DNA of 64,000 nucleotides. Origin: Amaranthus tricolor. Lineage: Eukaryota; Streptophyta; Magnoliopsida; Caryophyllales; Amaranthaceae. The stretch is taken from the NCBI RefSeq assembly GCF_026212465.1, contig NC_080050.1, positions 962,501 to 1,026,500 of the forward strand, read 5' to 3'. Below are positions 1-13,365 of this stretch, in pieces (position 1 is the stretch's first letter; each line of letters opens with the position of its first letter). Both the position numbers and the translations under genes were made by a program. The notes beneath the pieces are model-generated. The model worked only from the letters and a program-made list of their open reading frames with translations, was not told the origin of the DNA and made no database searches.

Positions 1-899
1 CGCATATTCTCTTGGATGGTGTTTGGATTCATGGTGGGGAAATTTGATTTTCACGCTTGTTTATATTTTAGTGATTTGTTTACATGCTATTTTTGTACTT
101 AAACATTATATTTTATGTTTGTTGAAGAGATTGTGTTTACACTTGTGTTTTAGGTAAAATGAGTGATTTATTGGGAGAACTATTAGCATGGAAACACAAA
201 GTATGGAGATCGTATGAAAGAAAGTGACTTGTGTTGGATGTGAGACAAGATCACGTATCTATAAAATAGTAGGTTGTGATAACTTGTATATATATTTGAT
301 GGGCTAATCCTTCTACTACAATATGGTTTTAGGAAACCATGATCCTCACCAAGTGTATGTGCAAGTCAACGCTCTTGACCCGAAGGTTTATGTGCTCGAT
401 CCCACGGGTGTCCCATGTCCACATGAGTGGGCCACAATGAAATTATGTGACGAATTATCATGGCTTAATAACTTGAGTCTTGTTACTCTTAAATCATGTT
501 GTTACATGATATTTGAAATTTAGAATAATTTGGACTCAAGGATTAGAAGTAACAACTTAGTTATTAGACCTGTATCATGTGTTTTGAAGGGTGGTAAATA
601 TAATTTTGGTATCATTTTATTTCATGGTAATGAATGTTTGATTATAAAAAAGTCTTTTACTTCACAATTTTCCATAACCACATAATACCACATATTCAAA
701 TGATATTGCGTTAGAATGTATTTTATAAAGAAAATAAGATTATTTACGGAGTACAACCGTATACAAGTGTCCTTTATACTTATAAAAAAATATTATTAAA
801 ATTAGACTGATAACTTTGAATAAAATTTTCCTAAGTTTAGAGAAAAGAGACCATCTGCGATGGGGTGATGCCTATATAAGTTTAGAGAAAGGAGTGTCC
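1..899. other. Left-edge intergenic DNA, no supported gene
   Basis: AT-rich sequence with only short open frames. A 66-codon frame at 323-523 has ordinary-looking codons but no family I recognise and no splice context, so it is not called. Around 590-710 there is text resembling the accession near 2971-3241 (paired 'ataccacat' motifs), probably a remnant of the same small repeat. Confidence 0.5.
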
Positions 900-1735
900 A
901 GGAGATCTATTAAATTTTCAATTGACCCTTGTTTTCATCTCACACTTGAAACAACTCGATCCAATTTGTAGTTTAGGAGATTTGATAACCTTCAATTGAC
1001 CCTGGTTTCAATAACTTTTTATTTATTTATTTATTTATTTATTATTTTATTTATTTACTAGCTTCCACCTTAAAATAAATAAAAATTATTGTAAATAATA
1101 CAAATTTTTTCTAATTTTTTTATAATAATATGAACTTTCGATCAACGATAAATAAAGAATAATTAATAGTTAAACAAAAATTGGTATAATTCTAAGAAAA
1201 TACCCTTAAATTAGTATTATTCCTGATTAATCAAAAGTTAATATTAATGTAGAAAAATTAGCGAAAGTTTATATTATTTACGATAATTTTTCTTAAAACC
1301 AATCCGCATTGCTTCTTTCTCACACTTAAACAACTCAATCTAATTTGTAGTTTAGGAGATTTGATAATCTTTAATTGACCCTTGTTTTATGGACTGAACA
1401 TAAGCACCAAGTCAACTTTTTTTTTTTTGGTGTTATTTACTAGCTTCCACCTTAAAACAAATGAAAATTACAATAATGAATATAAATTTTTACTAATTTT
1501 TCTGTAATAATACCAATTTTTAATTGATCATAAATTAGTAAAAGTACTAACTTTTGTTTATAGTAGATTATTTAACAAAAACAAAAAACAAACAAAAATT
1601 AATGGTCAAACAAAAGTTAGTATTATTCTAAGAAAACACTCTTAGGCTCTAAATTGATAATATTTATGATTAATCAAAAGTTATATTATTATAAGAAAAT
1701 TAGCAAAAATTTATATTATTCATAGTGATTTCAAA
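900..1735. repeat. Diverged tandem duplication of about 400 bp
   Basis: Two consecutive copies share the segment around 'aatttgtagtttaggagat' (near 970 and 1340), followed by 'tagcttccacc' (near 1060 and 1440) and then AT-rich text with alternating 'aattagtattatt' and 'gattaatcaaaagtta' motifs. The copies differ at many positions. A related AT-rich stretch recurs near 58081-58390. No coding content. Confidence 0.55.
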
Positions 1736-3737
1736 TCAATCTCATGAACTACACCAACGCGTTAGTATATTTTTGTAAAAGTCACTAGGATATGCATTAT
1801 TAGAACAATTAAAGAAACATTATAAAAAAGGTAATGTTTCATACAATTGTAACCAGATAAGCTCAAAACCACCAATCAAACAATCAAAATGGGTCTAAAA
1901 TGACATTAATAAGTGCAGATAATTGCATATATCAACTAAAAATGGTTTAAAGGATCGATTGTTATTTTCAGATTAGTTCAATTTAATGTAGTTTCATCCA
2001 TTTTATTTTAATTCAACATAACTCCGTTTAATTTAATTCAATTCACTAAAACACATTTCAAGTTAAGTATGTTTCATTTCAATTCAATTTGAGACTTTTA
2101 CTCGTGCATTTAACTATTTTTTTCATTTTTCATTCAGATCGGTCAAATTCAATTGTTTCTAAACCAAAAAATAAATTAAACTTTTTTTTTATATAATTTT
2201 ATCTTTCATCTCTATCAACAATATTGCGGTTCAAATTATTTCTGTAAATTCTATAAACGTTCGTGTACGATGTTAATAACGATACTCATATAAAAAACTC
2301 CACACTTCCTTTATCTTCACGTGTGAACTACCAACACTTGTAATAATTAAATTAACACTAATAGTTGGGATTTTCCGCTTAAACCTGTGGAATTTACGAG
2401 TTCATCCAGTCGGTGATCGTAATTTGACCAGTTCTCACTTTTAACAAACAAATCCACGTTAACGGAAGCATGAAATTCAAATACCAATCATGCGCGTGTC
2501 CCACCACCCACGTTAAGCACTTAACGGCAAAAAAACATTTATTTTATCTGATCTTATTTAAATGTAACATTAGAATTTTCATAGAATCAATAAAATGTTG
2601 ATATTTGAAAATTATATTTTGAGGTAAATCTAATTAATAAGATCCACCAGAATATAGTTTTTTACAAATTAGTAAGAAAATTTGAGACAAGGTTAATTAA
2701 TTAATAGTCGATTAAATAGTGTAAAAATATAAGTATTGCATTTAATAAAAATTGGAAGTAGTAATATCCTATAAAATTTGCAACAAGTATGTAAATGAAT
2801 GTTTGAGGCAAGTTAGTTGTATGAAAATTTTCAGCTATCTATATAACTGACAGTTGATGGCTTGTTGCTACTTGTAGCTATACAATTGTAATTAATATAT
2901 TGAATTTGAATGTCTAATTAGTTTAGTAAATTATTACAACAATTTAAAAATAGTTATTTGCATTATTTATGGTTCGTTTTGGTTAATTGTACTGGTGATA
3001 ATAAGAATGATTTATAGTGTAAAATTTCATTAAAAGTTACATGTTATTTTCATGGTAATCAAACTTTAATCACAAAAAATCATTTTGTTTACAAATTTCT
3101 ATTACCACCTAATACCACATCTTCCAAATGTATTGGAATAAACTAGCATGACCATCAAGGTAGCCAAAAGATTTTTCAACCAAAATTACACTAATTTTCA
3201 TTTCTATTACCATCGTTTATTACCACCTACGAAACGAATTGTTAATGTCATTTAAATTGCACTACTTGGTTTTTTAAATATTTAAATTTTGTGGTATAAA
3301 TTTAATAAGACAAAAATACTATCAAGTAACAGCTACTAAAACTCTTTCTCTTCATACACTTTCTAAATTACTTAATTTTTTAATTTTAATATAGAATAAT
3401 AATTATATATTTAAAATCAGTAGAGGCAAAAAATAAGGTAAAGAAGAGTTTGGCAAAAAATAATAATTGGTTGTTGATTGTTGATTGTTGGTTGTTGTTT
3501 TTTTAGTAGGCATGTTTGACTAGTTGGATATATTGGTTGTTTTGTGAGCTTTTGAGCTAATTGAAAAAGTCAGCTGTTTATGGAGATGTTTGATTAATTA
3601 GATATTGGTTATTAGCTTTTATATGAGAAAAGTGGTTTAATAAGTCAAAAGTCAACAAAAAAAACTAACTTGAATACCGTTTTTTATTTAAGGTTAAATT
3701 TCAGCTTTTGAGTTGGCTTAAAAGATATTTACCAAAC
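1736..3737. other. Gene-free AT-rich spacer
   Basis: No open frame of note and no recognised gene. The stretch at 3540-3737 reads as one half of a foldback repeat (ending in 'gatatttaccaaac') whose other half resumes after the Cassandra LTR at 4009. Confidence 0.5.
2971..3241. repeat. Possible foldback MITE
   Basis: The left end ('ttcgttttgg...ggtgataataa') is the imperfect inverse of the right end ('ttattaccacctacgaaacgaa'), about 35 bp per arm. Similar 'accacctaataccac' motifs occur near 660 and 42741. No clear target-site duplication was found, so the limits are approximate. Confidence 0.35.
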
Positions 3738-4008
3738 TGTGATACCCTAGATTTAGCTTGACAAAGGATTGATAGACTATTCATATCCACAAGGTGCATT
3801 TTGTTTTCATAGGAGTCCATTTGTTACGAATTCCACAGTAAAGCGTGCTTGTTGGGAAGCAATCTTAGGATGGGTGACTTCCTGAGAATTTATCCTAAGT
3901 GCGCACGAGTGAAGCCAAAATACGCTGGAAAGACTTGTGTTGGTTTATAGGGCCAGTCTACAGTCTCTATGAGTAGACACCGGTGGTTCGAAAGGCTATT
4001 GTTTTACA
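3738..4008 (+). mobile_element. Cassandra-type TRIM solo LTR (5S-like)
   Basis: A 271-bp unit starting TGTGATACCCTA and ending TTTTACA, flanked on both sides by the same five bases CAAAC (3733-3737 and 4009-4013). Its centre (about 3795-3900) carries strong similarity to the 3' half of plant 5S rRNA, including AAGCGTGCTTG and AGGATGGGTGAC, the internal RNA polymerase III control region. LTRs containing a 5S-like domain are the hallmark of Cassandra terminal-repeat retrotransposons in miniature. There is no second LTR or internal domain nearby, so this is a solo LTR left by LTR-LTR recombination. It is not a real 5S gene: the 5' half is degraded and there is no array. Confidence 0.85.
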
Positions 4009-4013
4009 CAAAC

Positions 4014-7000
4014 ACTTTTTTAAATGTTTAATCAACCAACAAGTTAAAAATCAAAATTAAAAAAAAAAAGTCAATATAAAAGCAACATCTAAAAACCAAA
4101 AATAAATAGGTATGTATGGACTATGGAGTCCTTGTTAACTTGATATCATCGTTTATGGGGATCAAGATTGGAGCCTTCTCCATTCTCCTCGAGCCATAAA
4201 TGCAAAAGGGACATCTCCTTTGCATTTCACAAGGAGGCCTGCGTGGGACCCACCTCTTCATCACTTTCTTTTTGTCGGTACGCCCTTAGTCACGAGCAGT
4301 TGTGGGACCCATCCTCCCCAACCAAAATGAAAAAACTAAAATTAAGAAAAAAATTAATAAAGTAAAAACAAAAACAGGAAACTCAAAACCAAAACGATAA
4401 AAGTTTTACGCATTGAGCCGCGTTTCGACTTTTCTGTTCCGCAAATCCAGCTTCTTTGACTTTTTCATAAGTCAACCAACTTTAATAATACCACTATGGT
4501 TTTTCAGATGATAGAGAATACTGCTATTAAAACCACTCCTGTTTTTTACTTCCTTCAATTCTTCTAACACCTAACACCCACTTGTACATCTTGGTTTTCT
4601 TTTTTCCAATCAATTAAAATATCTCAATAATTTAGTTTGATTAAAATGTGTTTATTATATATTTTCTCCATTTCAAATTACTTGTAACATTTTAGGTTAT
4701 TACCCTACTTATTCATTGATCTTAATTTGCGCTTAATTTTTAATCTATAAATTAAAATATAGTCAAATGGTATCTTGTTTGATTCGTCTTAATGCAAAAA
4801 TTATTTATATCTAATTTTTATAATTTTTTATTATGCATAATTTGAGATATTGAAAATTAATTTTATATATTGAATTATGTGAATAAGTATAACTAATTTA
4901 AAATAGAGGTGGTAATTTTTATACAATATCCACTAGGCATGAAAGCTATTTGGGTAAAATTTATGCATTGATAAGTTTTTGAATACTAGAATGATAAGTA
5001 ATTCTATTTGAAGAAAGTTGAAATAAATAGATACATCCAACTTATATTTTTCACACTACAACCACATGAATTATAAAAAACAAAGAGCAAACAATAATTT
5101 AATTATTAATATTTTTTCTCATCAATAATTAGTTGATCACAATGACTTGTGGCAATGTCACTATATATATAAAAAACGGCCGAAGTTAAAAATTTATTCT
5201 ATATTTATCAAAACAAACAATCCTCTACTCACGCGTGACTAGAGTTTGCATCGGTGTCCGATTTATGCGATTTTATTAAAAATCAATTAATTCAGATCGA
5301 ATATTTAATTTAAAAATCGGAGTTCAAATCTGAATTTAAATAAGAATTTTTTAGTGAAGTTAGATATTTAATTTTGAATTTATAAGATTTTTTGAGTTTT
5401 TTAACGAAAAATTATATTTAGGCTTTGAATATGTTAATATTTACGATGTTCAACTAAAACTAAGTTTTATTACTGATCAATAATTAAATAATGTAAACTT
5501 TTGAACACCCATCCTTATTGCCAAAATGATTGATTTTAAAACTAAATGTAATTTTAATTAAAGAAAGTAGGAGAATGTGCTTAAATGTGTGTACAAAAGT
5601 GCAAGTATAAAATTTTTTAAAAAAAAATCGAATATCAAGCATTCGATCAGGAATAAACCATTCGTTTGGATTCTAGATATCCAAATTGACTAGATCAGAA
5701 CTTAATCATGATTTTTAGTATAAAAAAAAAATCAAATATTCGAATTCCAACCAATTTAATATCTGATTTTGAACATCCTTCATGAAAATAGAAAAAAATA
5801 GATAATCATACATGTAGGTGGTTGGATTTAACTGCTATAAAAGAGAAAGAAAAAACTGTCAACTACAAAATTAAATTGTTGCCTCATTCACAAATCACAA
5901 ACTGCTTAGTATAAAAGTATTGAAAAGTTGCTATTACATCAAATAATATCATATTAAAACATTTAATTTGATCCAATTCCAAAATTAATATAGTTTGATG
6001 CAAATTAATTTGTATTAAAAGTTAACTTTCTCTGTTAGTATGTGTTTGCTATAATTAGTTATTTTTATTCTCTTAATTTGCTACGAACTTTTATGAAAGT
6101 ATTCACCAACGCTCACCATAGATTTCTATATGTCTCATGCATTATTTTTCTTTTTATATCAATATCCCACACCATAGTTTTAGGAAAGTAGTCACTACAA
6201 TTTTTTACAATTTTCATTACAATTTTTTATCAATATTCCACATCATTTTAATTCTTCTACAAAAACTTAGTTGATCAAGTTATCCATTAGGACATTATTA
6301 ATAGACAAATAAAGTAGAAGCATATTTTTATTAATAAATTCAATTTCACTATTTATCAATAACTATTAATAGTGAGCTGTTTATCCGATAGGTAGATGAA
6401 ATAATGTTTCTTATTCTTGTACTCCTTATTCTCCAAATTAGTTAACCACAAATCTTTCTATGAGACTGTCTCATTGTGAGATGCATCTCATTCATGGATT
6501 AAATAACCCAATGATACAATAATTAATGTATGAACTTGTCCTTTAACGTCGTCTTAGTGAGAAATGATCTCTCACAAGAGTAGCCATAGTTAAACGTATT
6601 AAGATCATCTCCATTACTTTTTTCTATTACCCATGTTAACATTTTAACACCTATTTTAGAATAAAAAATAAAATCTCAAAATTTCCCCTATTTTCCTCCA
6701 TCAAGTAATTCTAACTATTAGATTGAGTAATGGACTCTCCATTACATTTCCAGTGATGGAGAGTATCCTAACTCTAGTGAAACAACTTTTTTATATTTTT
6801 GCCAAACATATCAAATTCAAAGTGACACAAAAATAATAGCTTTGTCTAAAAAAATTGGCACTATTTTTCTTTTTAGTCTATTTAATTGAATTTCTTCAAT
6901 TTTTATTTTTGTTTACAATTAATATTTTTTCTTTAATTCTTATCTATATATTTAACCTACATTTTTAGTTCACCCAAATATTTCTCTTACTTTCCGATAA

Positions 7001-7684
7001 CATATACTTCCTCTGTTTGTTTACTTCCACCGAAATACTTTTTTGCGTAGTTCAATGCGTTTGTCAAATCATTTATATATAGAATTATACATAACTAAAA
7101 ATTTCAAAAATAGATATTATGAAAATTTGCAGAGACGAATAAAACAAAATCACACATAATTATTTTTTTCTTACAATAGCCTCAATACGTAAAATACTAT
7201 AGCATGATAAACACAGTAAAATTTCACTATGGTGCATCTAAAGAAATAGGGAAAATATCTTTTTATCACTTTCAAGCACTTTTCTATTTTTGTTTTATTT
7301 GTACCTAGAGTTATTTCTTTGAAACATATTTCTTTCGTTTTATTAAATTTGCTATTGATAGTGACATATTTTCACATAATATATTACAATCGGGTGAAAA
7401 TATTTGAAAATTGAGGAAATAGATACTAATTTGGTGTGAATTGAGTATCAAATTGCTCCAAATTGGATGAATGTAGGAATAGTCCTATAGTCATGCATGT
7501 CCTTTTCCAAAAATTTCTTTTATAATACAAAATCCCATCCCACTACCCTCTACTCTTTAATTACCCTTCTTCTCTCTCTATCTCCTCATCTCTTCCAAAA
7601 GTCAGCGCCTTCCTTTGTCTCCTTCTTCATTCATTCATTCCTCTCTTTCTCTCTCTTCCCCTGTTTTCTCTCTCTTCACCATCC
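4014..7684. other. Gene-free spacer upstream of the WRKY22-like gene
   Basis: Mostly AT-rich. A slightly GC-richer patch at 4140-4350 has a 65-codon frame with no family I recognise. Single-ended 'ctcc..cgttt' motifs (near 4666 and 7009) suggest decayed Stowaway-like MITEs. The last 150 bases are pyrimidine-rich (tct/ctt repeats), as in plant 5' leaders; a possible TATA-like 'ttataatac' is at about 7520. Confidence 0.5.
6459..6581. repeat. Short MITE of the GAGACGGTCTC family
   Basis: Begins 'tatgagactgtctcattgtgag' and ends with the approximate inverse 'gagaaatgatctctcac'. Related units lie at 49628-49752 and 54419-54540, and longer relatives at 13127, 44341 and 53260. No coding capacity; borders approximate. 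Confidence 0.5.
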
Positions 7685-9668
7685 ATGGAAAACCCACCAG
7701 ATTGGGATCTCCTTGCTGTTGTTAGAAGTTGTTGTTCAACAACCACCACAACATCCTCCATTTCAACACCAGATCTAGAACCTTCTATTCCACCTCCACC
7801 CCCTTCTTCTAATTCTTCTTCTTCTACATCAAGTGTTTTATTCCATTTTCCAAATAATCCATTTGAATCTTGTCCTCTAACGACGTCGTTTTTATGTGGG
7901 CAAAAAGATTTACAAGATGTTTGTAAACCCCCTGTGATTTGTTCAACAACATCTACTAATAATATCAACAACAACATGCATAGTAATAGTTTTCAATCCC
8001 CTGTTTCTTCCCCTTCTTCTGTTATAACACCAAGATCTTTGGGTGTTTTTGAACAACAACAACAATTTAGAGGATTAATTAAGCCATCACAAGTAATTTT
8101 TCGGGCTACTACTCCTTCAATTGCTACTACTCCTATTGGTGTTACTAATTCTTCACATGTTCAAAGAACTAAAAAAAGGTTGGTTTTTTTTATTTTTTAA
8201 AAAAATATATGAATTTTTGATGAAATATTGAATTTTGAGAAGTACCCATTTGTTAGATTGACTTTAATTTTAATGGTTTTAGTTTTGATTTTGAAAATAT
8301 AGGAAAAATTTGATGAAAAAGGTGTGCCATGTTCCTGCTGAAGGTCTTTCTTCTGATATGTGGGCTTGGAGAAAATATGGTCAGAAACCCATCAAAGGTT
8401 CTCCATACCCAAGGTTTGATTTTTTTCTTTCATTCTCTTATCACTTAGAAATTAGAATCTTCCTTTTTTTTTTTTTTTCATGAGTTTGTTTTGCATTTTA
8501 TTTTCCCCATTTTTTTCAATAAAAGTTAGCACAATTAGCTCTTTTGAAAGATATGCAGCAAATTTAATTAGACTGATTTAATATGATAGAATATGTTATT
8601 AAGTGTATTAGTTTATACAAGTGTTTTGTTGTTAAGCATATGCTAAAGTATCCAATCATGATAATTAGCAATTAGCATTGTATGGTGATAAGCTCTTAAA
8701 AGTCATAATTGATAAGCTAGAGAATTTGTATTCAAACTCTTACATTGCTTAATAAAGCAATCTAAATCCTTGAACAAACTACTAGAAGAATCTCAAATCT
8801 TAACCCAATAATTCCTTTTTATTTCTCTTATAAGTGAAACCATAAAACTAGCACTCATACAATGAAATTTTACCATTTCTAGAAATCAACCAAACAAAAT
8901 CACATAAAACCAGAGTAATTTGATTAAAAATCTTATAATTATTAAATTATATAACATACAACAAGGATTATTGCGAATTCTTACTTGTTTAGTATAGTCA
9001 TTACTAGTTTCTCGGATTTGCTCCAATATAACATAATTTATCACTTAATTTGCTTTTTAAATTTGTAATTCGTTCGAAATAATTTAAAAATAGTTCATAA
9101 TCGATCATAATTTACTTTTACTGATTCTCAATTCGCAAAGAGATTATTAAATCACGGGACATTGATTTGTTTTCTAACATTTTAATATTCTAAAAACAGG
9201 GGATATTACAGATGCAGCAGTTCAAAAGGATGTTTAGCAAGAAAACAAGTAGAAAGAAACAGATCAGACCCAAAAATGTTCATAGTTACATACACAGCTG
9301 AACATAATCATCCTATGCCGACTCACCGAAATTCCCTCGCCGGAAGTACACGTCAGAAACCGCTTACCACCGTCGGAACTCCGCCGGAACAACCCACTTG
9401 TTCTTCACCCTCCGCCGCCAGTCTCTCTCCGTTGACCGAAAAATCCGAGTCAAAAACCGATGTAGATGACATTATGAAAGAAGAAGATGATACAAATGAA
9501 ATGGGTTTATCCGATTTAATTCTTAACGATGATTTCTACGTGGGTTTTGAGCAAATCGACGGTGGATCCGACGGTAGTGATTGTTTATCCGATCAATTCT
9601 CGCCGTCGTCGGATTTCCCTTGGTTGGTTAATAGTAGTAGCACGGCGACCGCCGCCGGTGGGAGTTGA
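7685..9668 (+). CDS. WRKY22: WRKY transcription factor, group IIe, WRKY22-like
   Basis: Sequence-specific nuclear DNA-binding protein that binds W-boxes; the family member WRKY22 acts downstream of MAP kinases in innate immunity. Exons: 7685-8178, 8303-8413, 9200-9668, giving 357 residues. The single WRKY domain has WRKYGQK at about residues 187-193 and a zinc finger C207-x5-C213-x23-H237-x-H239. The second intron falls right after the PR of the domain, the conserved position for this group. A basic stretch before the domain (KKRKNLMKK, about 163-171) is a probable nuclear signal. After the domain come [13 protein letters not shown] and an acidic tail ending in SDFPWLVNS, both matching WRKY22 rather than WRKY29. 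The N-terminal third is low-complexity Ser/Thr/Pro/Gln. The start is the ATG in 'accatccATGG'. All four splice sites are GT-AG. The assignment to WRKY22 rests on remembered family features. Confidence 0.95.
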
Positions 9669-9784
9669 CTTTTTCCGATATAGGGTTGACTTTTTGTGAA
9701 GGGTGAAATTTACAAGTGGTTGATGATGGTGGGATTGACTTTTGATCCATTGACATGATGCTTTCCCACTTTTAATTTAGTCAA
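9665..9784 (+). promoter_or_regulatory. W-box cluster at the 3' end of the WRKY22-like gene
   Basis: Five TTGAC cores lie in 120 bases, the first overlapping the stop codon: 9665, 9686, 9735 and 9750 on +, and 9780-9784 on -. Four of them are the stricter TTGACT. W-boxes are the binding sites of WRKY proteins, so this could be a self-regulation site in the 3' UTR; function is inferred only. Confidence 0.45.
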
Positions 9785-11344
9785 CTTTTATTTTATTTTA
9801 TTTTTTTAATTTTATTTTTTGTATTTTTTTGAGGGGAAGGTGGGAAAATGGTCTCACTATTTGTGAGAATCTATGTAAGGTCACAGTGGCATTGTGAAGT
9901 TGTGATTTGTAAGGTAGTGGGAATGAATAGTGAAAGAAAGGTTGAGAGAAGGATAAGGAAGAGAGAGAAAGAGAGATGACACTTTTTGTTGGTAGAATCT
10001 CAATTTCTCTACTAAAACTAAAGGACTAAAGGAGTATTCCTTTTATTTTTCTTTTACTTTTGGAAAAATTCTAAACTTTAGTGTAATAATTTTTGCAAGC
10101 TACTTCAATATCCTTATAAATATTTTAGTTGTAGCCAATGCTATTGTGTATATTGATTATTAGTTTTATAGATGTATATTGTAAGACTATTGCTACTAAT
10201 GTTGTATCTTTGATATGTTTATAAGACGATTTCTCGGTTACATATAAGTCACCTGAAAGCTCTCGTTGATATAATACATATCTGATTCATATTTGATGTT
10301 AATATTTCTTTTTGAAAAAGGGATGTATGTGATCGAACATGTGACCTTTCGTTATATTTCAGTTTTACTAAAAATTTAAGTTGTTAGTTAAGATATCAAA
10401 TACTATGATATGATATATAATCTATCCTATACTTCTATGTTGAAAGTAACTACAACTTCTATATTTCTTTTTAATGGTCTTAAAATCCACATGATACAAA
10501 CTTTTTTTGGATCAATTGCCTTTAAACGCATCTTCTTCCCAATAATTGAGTTAGTGAGTGGGTTTTGAGAGGTTAGAATTTGAGATAACTAGTTTGGCAA
10601 ATAAATTTAGTGGAACTATCTTATATGCCTATGACAACATTGGTGGCTTGATAAATGGTGTGTGAAAAAGATGGGAGTGGTAATAGTTTGGGGTTTTATA
10701 GAATAGTTACTGTTTTTTATTTTTATTTTATTTTTATTCATCATATTTATTTTTATTGTGTTGTTAATTTATCTCTTCTTATTTCCTTGCAAATCGGCTT
10801 GTTTTGGCTATGGTTAATGATTTAGTTTGTAAATTAAAAGAAATTAGTCTACTTAATTTGTAGTTATTAAAAACTTGAAAAAGAATATTTATAAAACTAG
10901 ATAATTGTTAGAATACAGTTCGTTTTTGTTATTTTAAAGGTTACTTATAAATGAATGTAATAACATAGTACGTGGATTATTAGCAATTTGCAAAAGTATT
11001 TAAGTCAGGTAATGGTGTCAACTGATAACATTTAACTTATGTATAAAATTATATATTTAAGGATATTAATATATTATATATGTGTTGGTTGAGGTGTTAA
11101 AGCTTTGTATGTAAATGTATTAATGTATTAGCTTGGGTACAATCCCCTTATGCACATTTATTTAAATATTATCGATATCACAAGATTTTATTCTAGTTCG
11201 CAATTGTTGTTGGTACTTAATACTAGTGCTTGATTTTAGGAGTTAAAGACCTGAGATCAATTCTCCTTATCACCGGTCCGACTAGAAAGTTGCTTAAATT
11301 ATTAACTAAGTTACTTATTTGGTATATGTACTTTTTTTCAAACA

Positions 11345-11349
<5 letters not shown>

Positions 11350-11397
<48 letters not shown>
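11350..11397. repeat. (TA)n microsatellite
   Basis: Uninterrupted TA dinucleotide tract of about 48 bases in a gene-free region. Confidence 0.95.
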
Positions 11398-11402
<5 letters not shown>

Positions 11403-13126
11403 AGTCAAAATTAGAAAGATCAAAACCACCTTATACTGCATCAGTATGAAAGCTAAGCGGGTTTTCCAACTCCACTCTTCATGTGCAAAGGAGGAGAAGA
11501 TCTTTTGGCAAAACAAAAAAAAGCTATAGAAGAGGATCTAACTCAAAAAAACAAAAGAGAAACAAAGACTGCCAAGAAGATTGTCGAACAATTCTGGCTT
11601 TTTCCTCTTATTTGATTCTATTCACAACCTGCTCCAGTCTTCTAACATAACCATTCCAAACAACATCATTTCCATTTATACATTGAATAAAATAAGCTTT
11701 CGAAATTTGTACTTCATTTATACATTGAATTTGCTTTGTTTATATATCTTTGTTATGTTTTAAATTCTTTATTTAATTATTATTCACATATTTAAGTTGT
11801 CTTTATTATCTCATCTGTACATTTTTTTTTCATTTTTTTGATAAATTATACTCCTTCTGTTTCAGTGACTTTGTTCAATTTAATTTTTAGACACTATTCA
11901 CTAATCGTGAAAGTTATTTGGATAAAAATCGCAAATCAAACAAAATCCAAACCGAATAAGAAATATGGTCTGCACTTTTATTGAATTGGTTTGGTGTTGG
12001 ATTGGAAATTTTAAAAGGAAATATTTTGGTTTGGATTAGGTTTGAGCAAATCGAAAACTAAAATTTTGAATCGAATTAAAATATAAGCTAACTTTTTACA
12101 TTGAGTTAAATTACTTATTGAGTGAATCTTGTGCAACTTGATGTACTATTAGGAGTTTTTAATTGGCGATATTAACAAAAACGATGTAAGCGTTCTATAA
12201 CAATAATAAACCTTAATTGAATAATTTGAATTTCATTTTGTCATTCCCATTGTTGCTGCTATGATTTTAAATATTTTTGGTAATCTAATTTAATATATTT
12301 TTAGTTTACAAAAATCTATTCATCAAGTGGTATATTTTAATAATACTTTGAAAATTTTTTAACAATAATATTTGATGTGGTTTTTTGAAGGTCATCATCA
12401 AATAGATTTATTTTTTTGAATTTCAATGTCAATTCATAAATTTAACCACAATTAGTATATATTTTTAGATTTTTTTTTCCAATTGAATCTAGTTTTTATT
12501 TATTTATTTTCAAAATGACATGTTATATCGATTATAGGTTACATGGGTACAGTCGTAGCAAATACCCCTTAAACACCTAGTAAAATTTAACGCTTGCGGA
12601 GAAATCAATAAAAAATTAAACTATTTCAAATAATTTTTGTTTCAATTTAATTTTTTTTGCATGTCAATATCAATTTGATTAATTCACAATTTTAATTTCC
12701 CAAAATATTTCCCCTTATATCTTTCAAAAAGGGTTGCTCTAGCAGGGCTTACTTCATTTATTTTTATGCTTTAAAAAGAATGTGATTATTAATTGTGAAA
12801 TACATTTTTGTCTCATTCAACTTACCATATTTTTTTATTTTCGTTCGTTTTATTAAATTTATTTATTTTTATTTTTGTACATAATACCACTACTTTTGGT
12901 TTATATTTTGTCTCTTATTTTTACGTATTTTACTGTACTCAAATTTTCTTAATTTTCGACTAAATAACATTTTTTAGGACAATAGAATGGAATCTTTAGA
13001 AACACATGGTTCACAGCTGTCGGTTCTCAATCTCCAATGAAAGTCACTTTCATATTCTTCTTTTATTTAGGGGGATTTTTTGTGTAGTAAATATTATCCC
13101 AATTTACCCTTCACCTCCTCATACAT

Positions 13127-13365
13127 TGTATGAGACGGTTTCGTTATATAAAATTTATATAATTAGTTTTTTTTTTTTCTAATTTATTAATTTTTTAATT
13201 GATTTTTAGAAGATTGTAAATATTCGCTTTAAGATTATAAGTGATTACTTTAAGACTATAAAAGATGATAATTTTAAAATTATAAGTGATTATTTTAAGG
13301 TTATAAGTGATCACTTTAACACAGTAGATTTACATTGAGTTAGTCCCGATAGTCCTAACATGAGC
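13127..13365. repeat. MITE with internal tandem 'aagattataagtgatcact' units
   Basis: Starts 'tgtatgagacggtttcgtta' and contains about four head-to-tail, diverged copies of a roughly 22-bp unit built on 'ataagtgatcactttaag' (13205-13320), then a degraded inverse end. The same architecture recurs at 44341-44583 and in shorter form at 53260-53407. No coding capacity. Confidence 0.55.

Noticed and set aside
323..523. 66-codon open frame near the left edge with 'VYVLDPTG'-like residues
   Set aside because: Loosely recalls transposon or protease fragments but has no catalytic residues, no family match I can name and no exon partners in view.
3795..3900. 5S rRNA-like sequence
   Set aside because: Only the 3' half is conserved and it lies inside a Cassandra LTR with a target duplication, so it is not a 5S gene.
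4168..4365. 65-codon open frame in a GC-richer patch
   Set aside because: No recognisable domain or splice sites, and the tail is Lys/Leu-rich from A-rich DNA.
7627..7977. 116-codon minus-strand frame
   Set aside because: It is the antisense of the Ser/Pro/Thr-rich first exon of the WRKY22-like gene.
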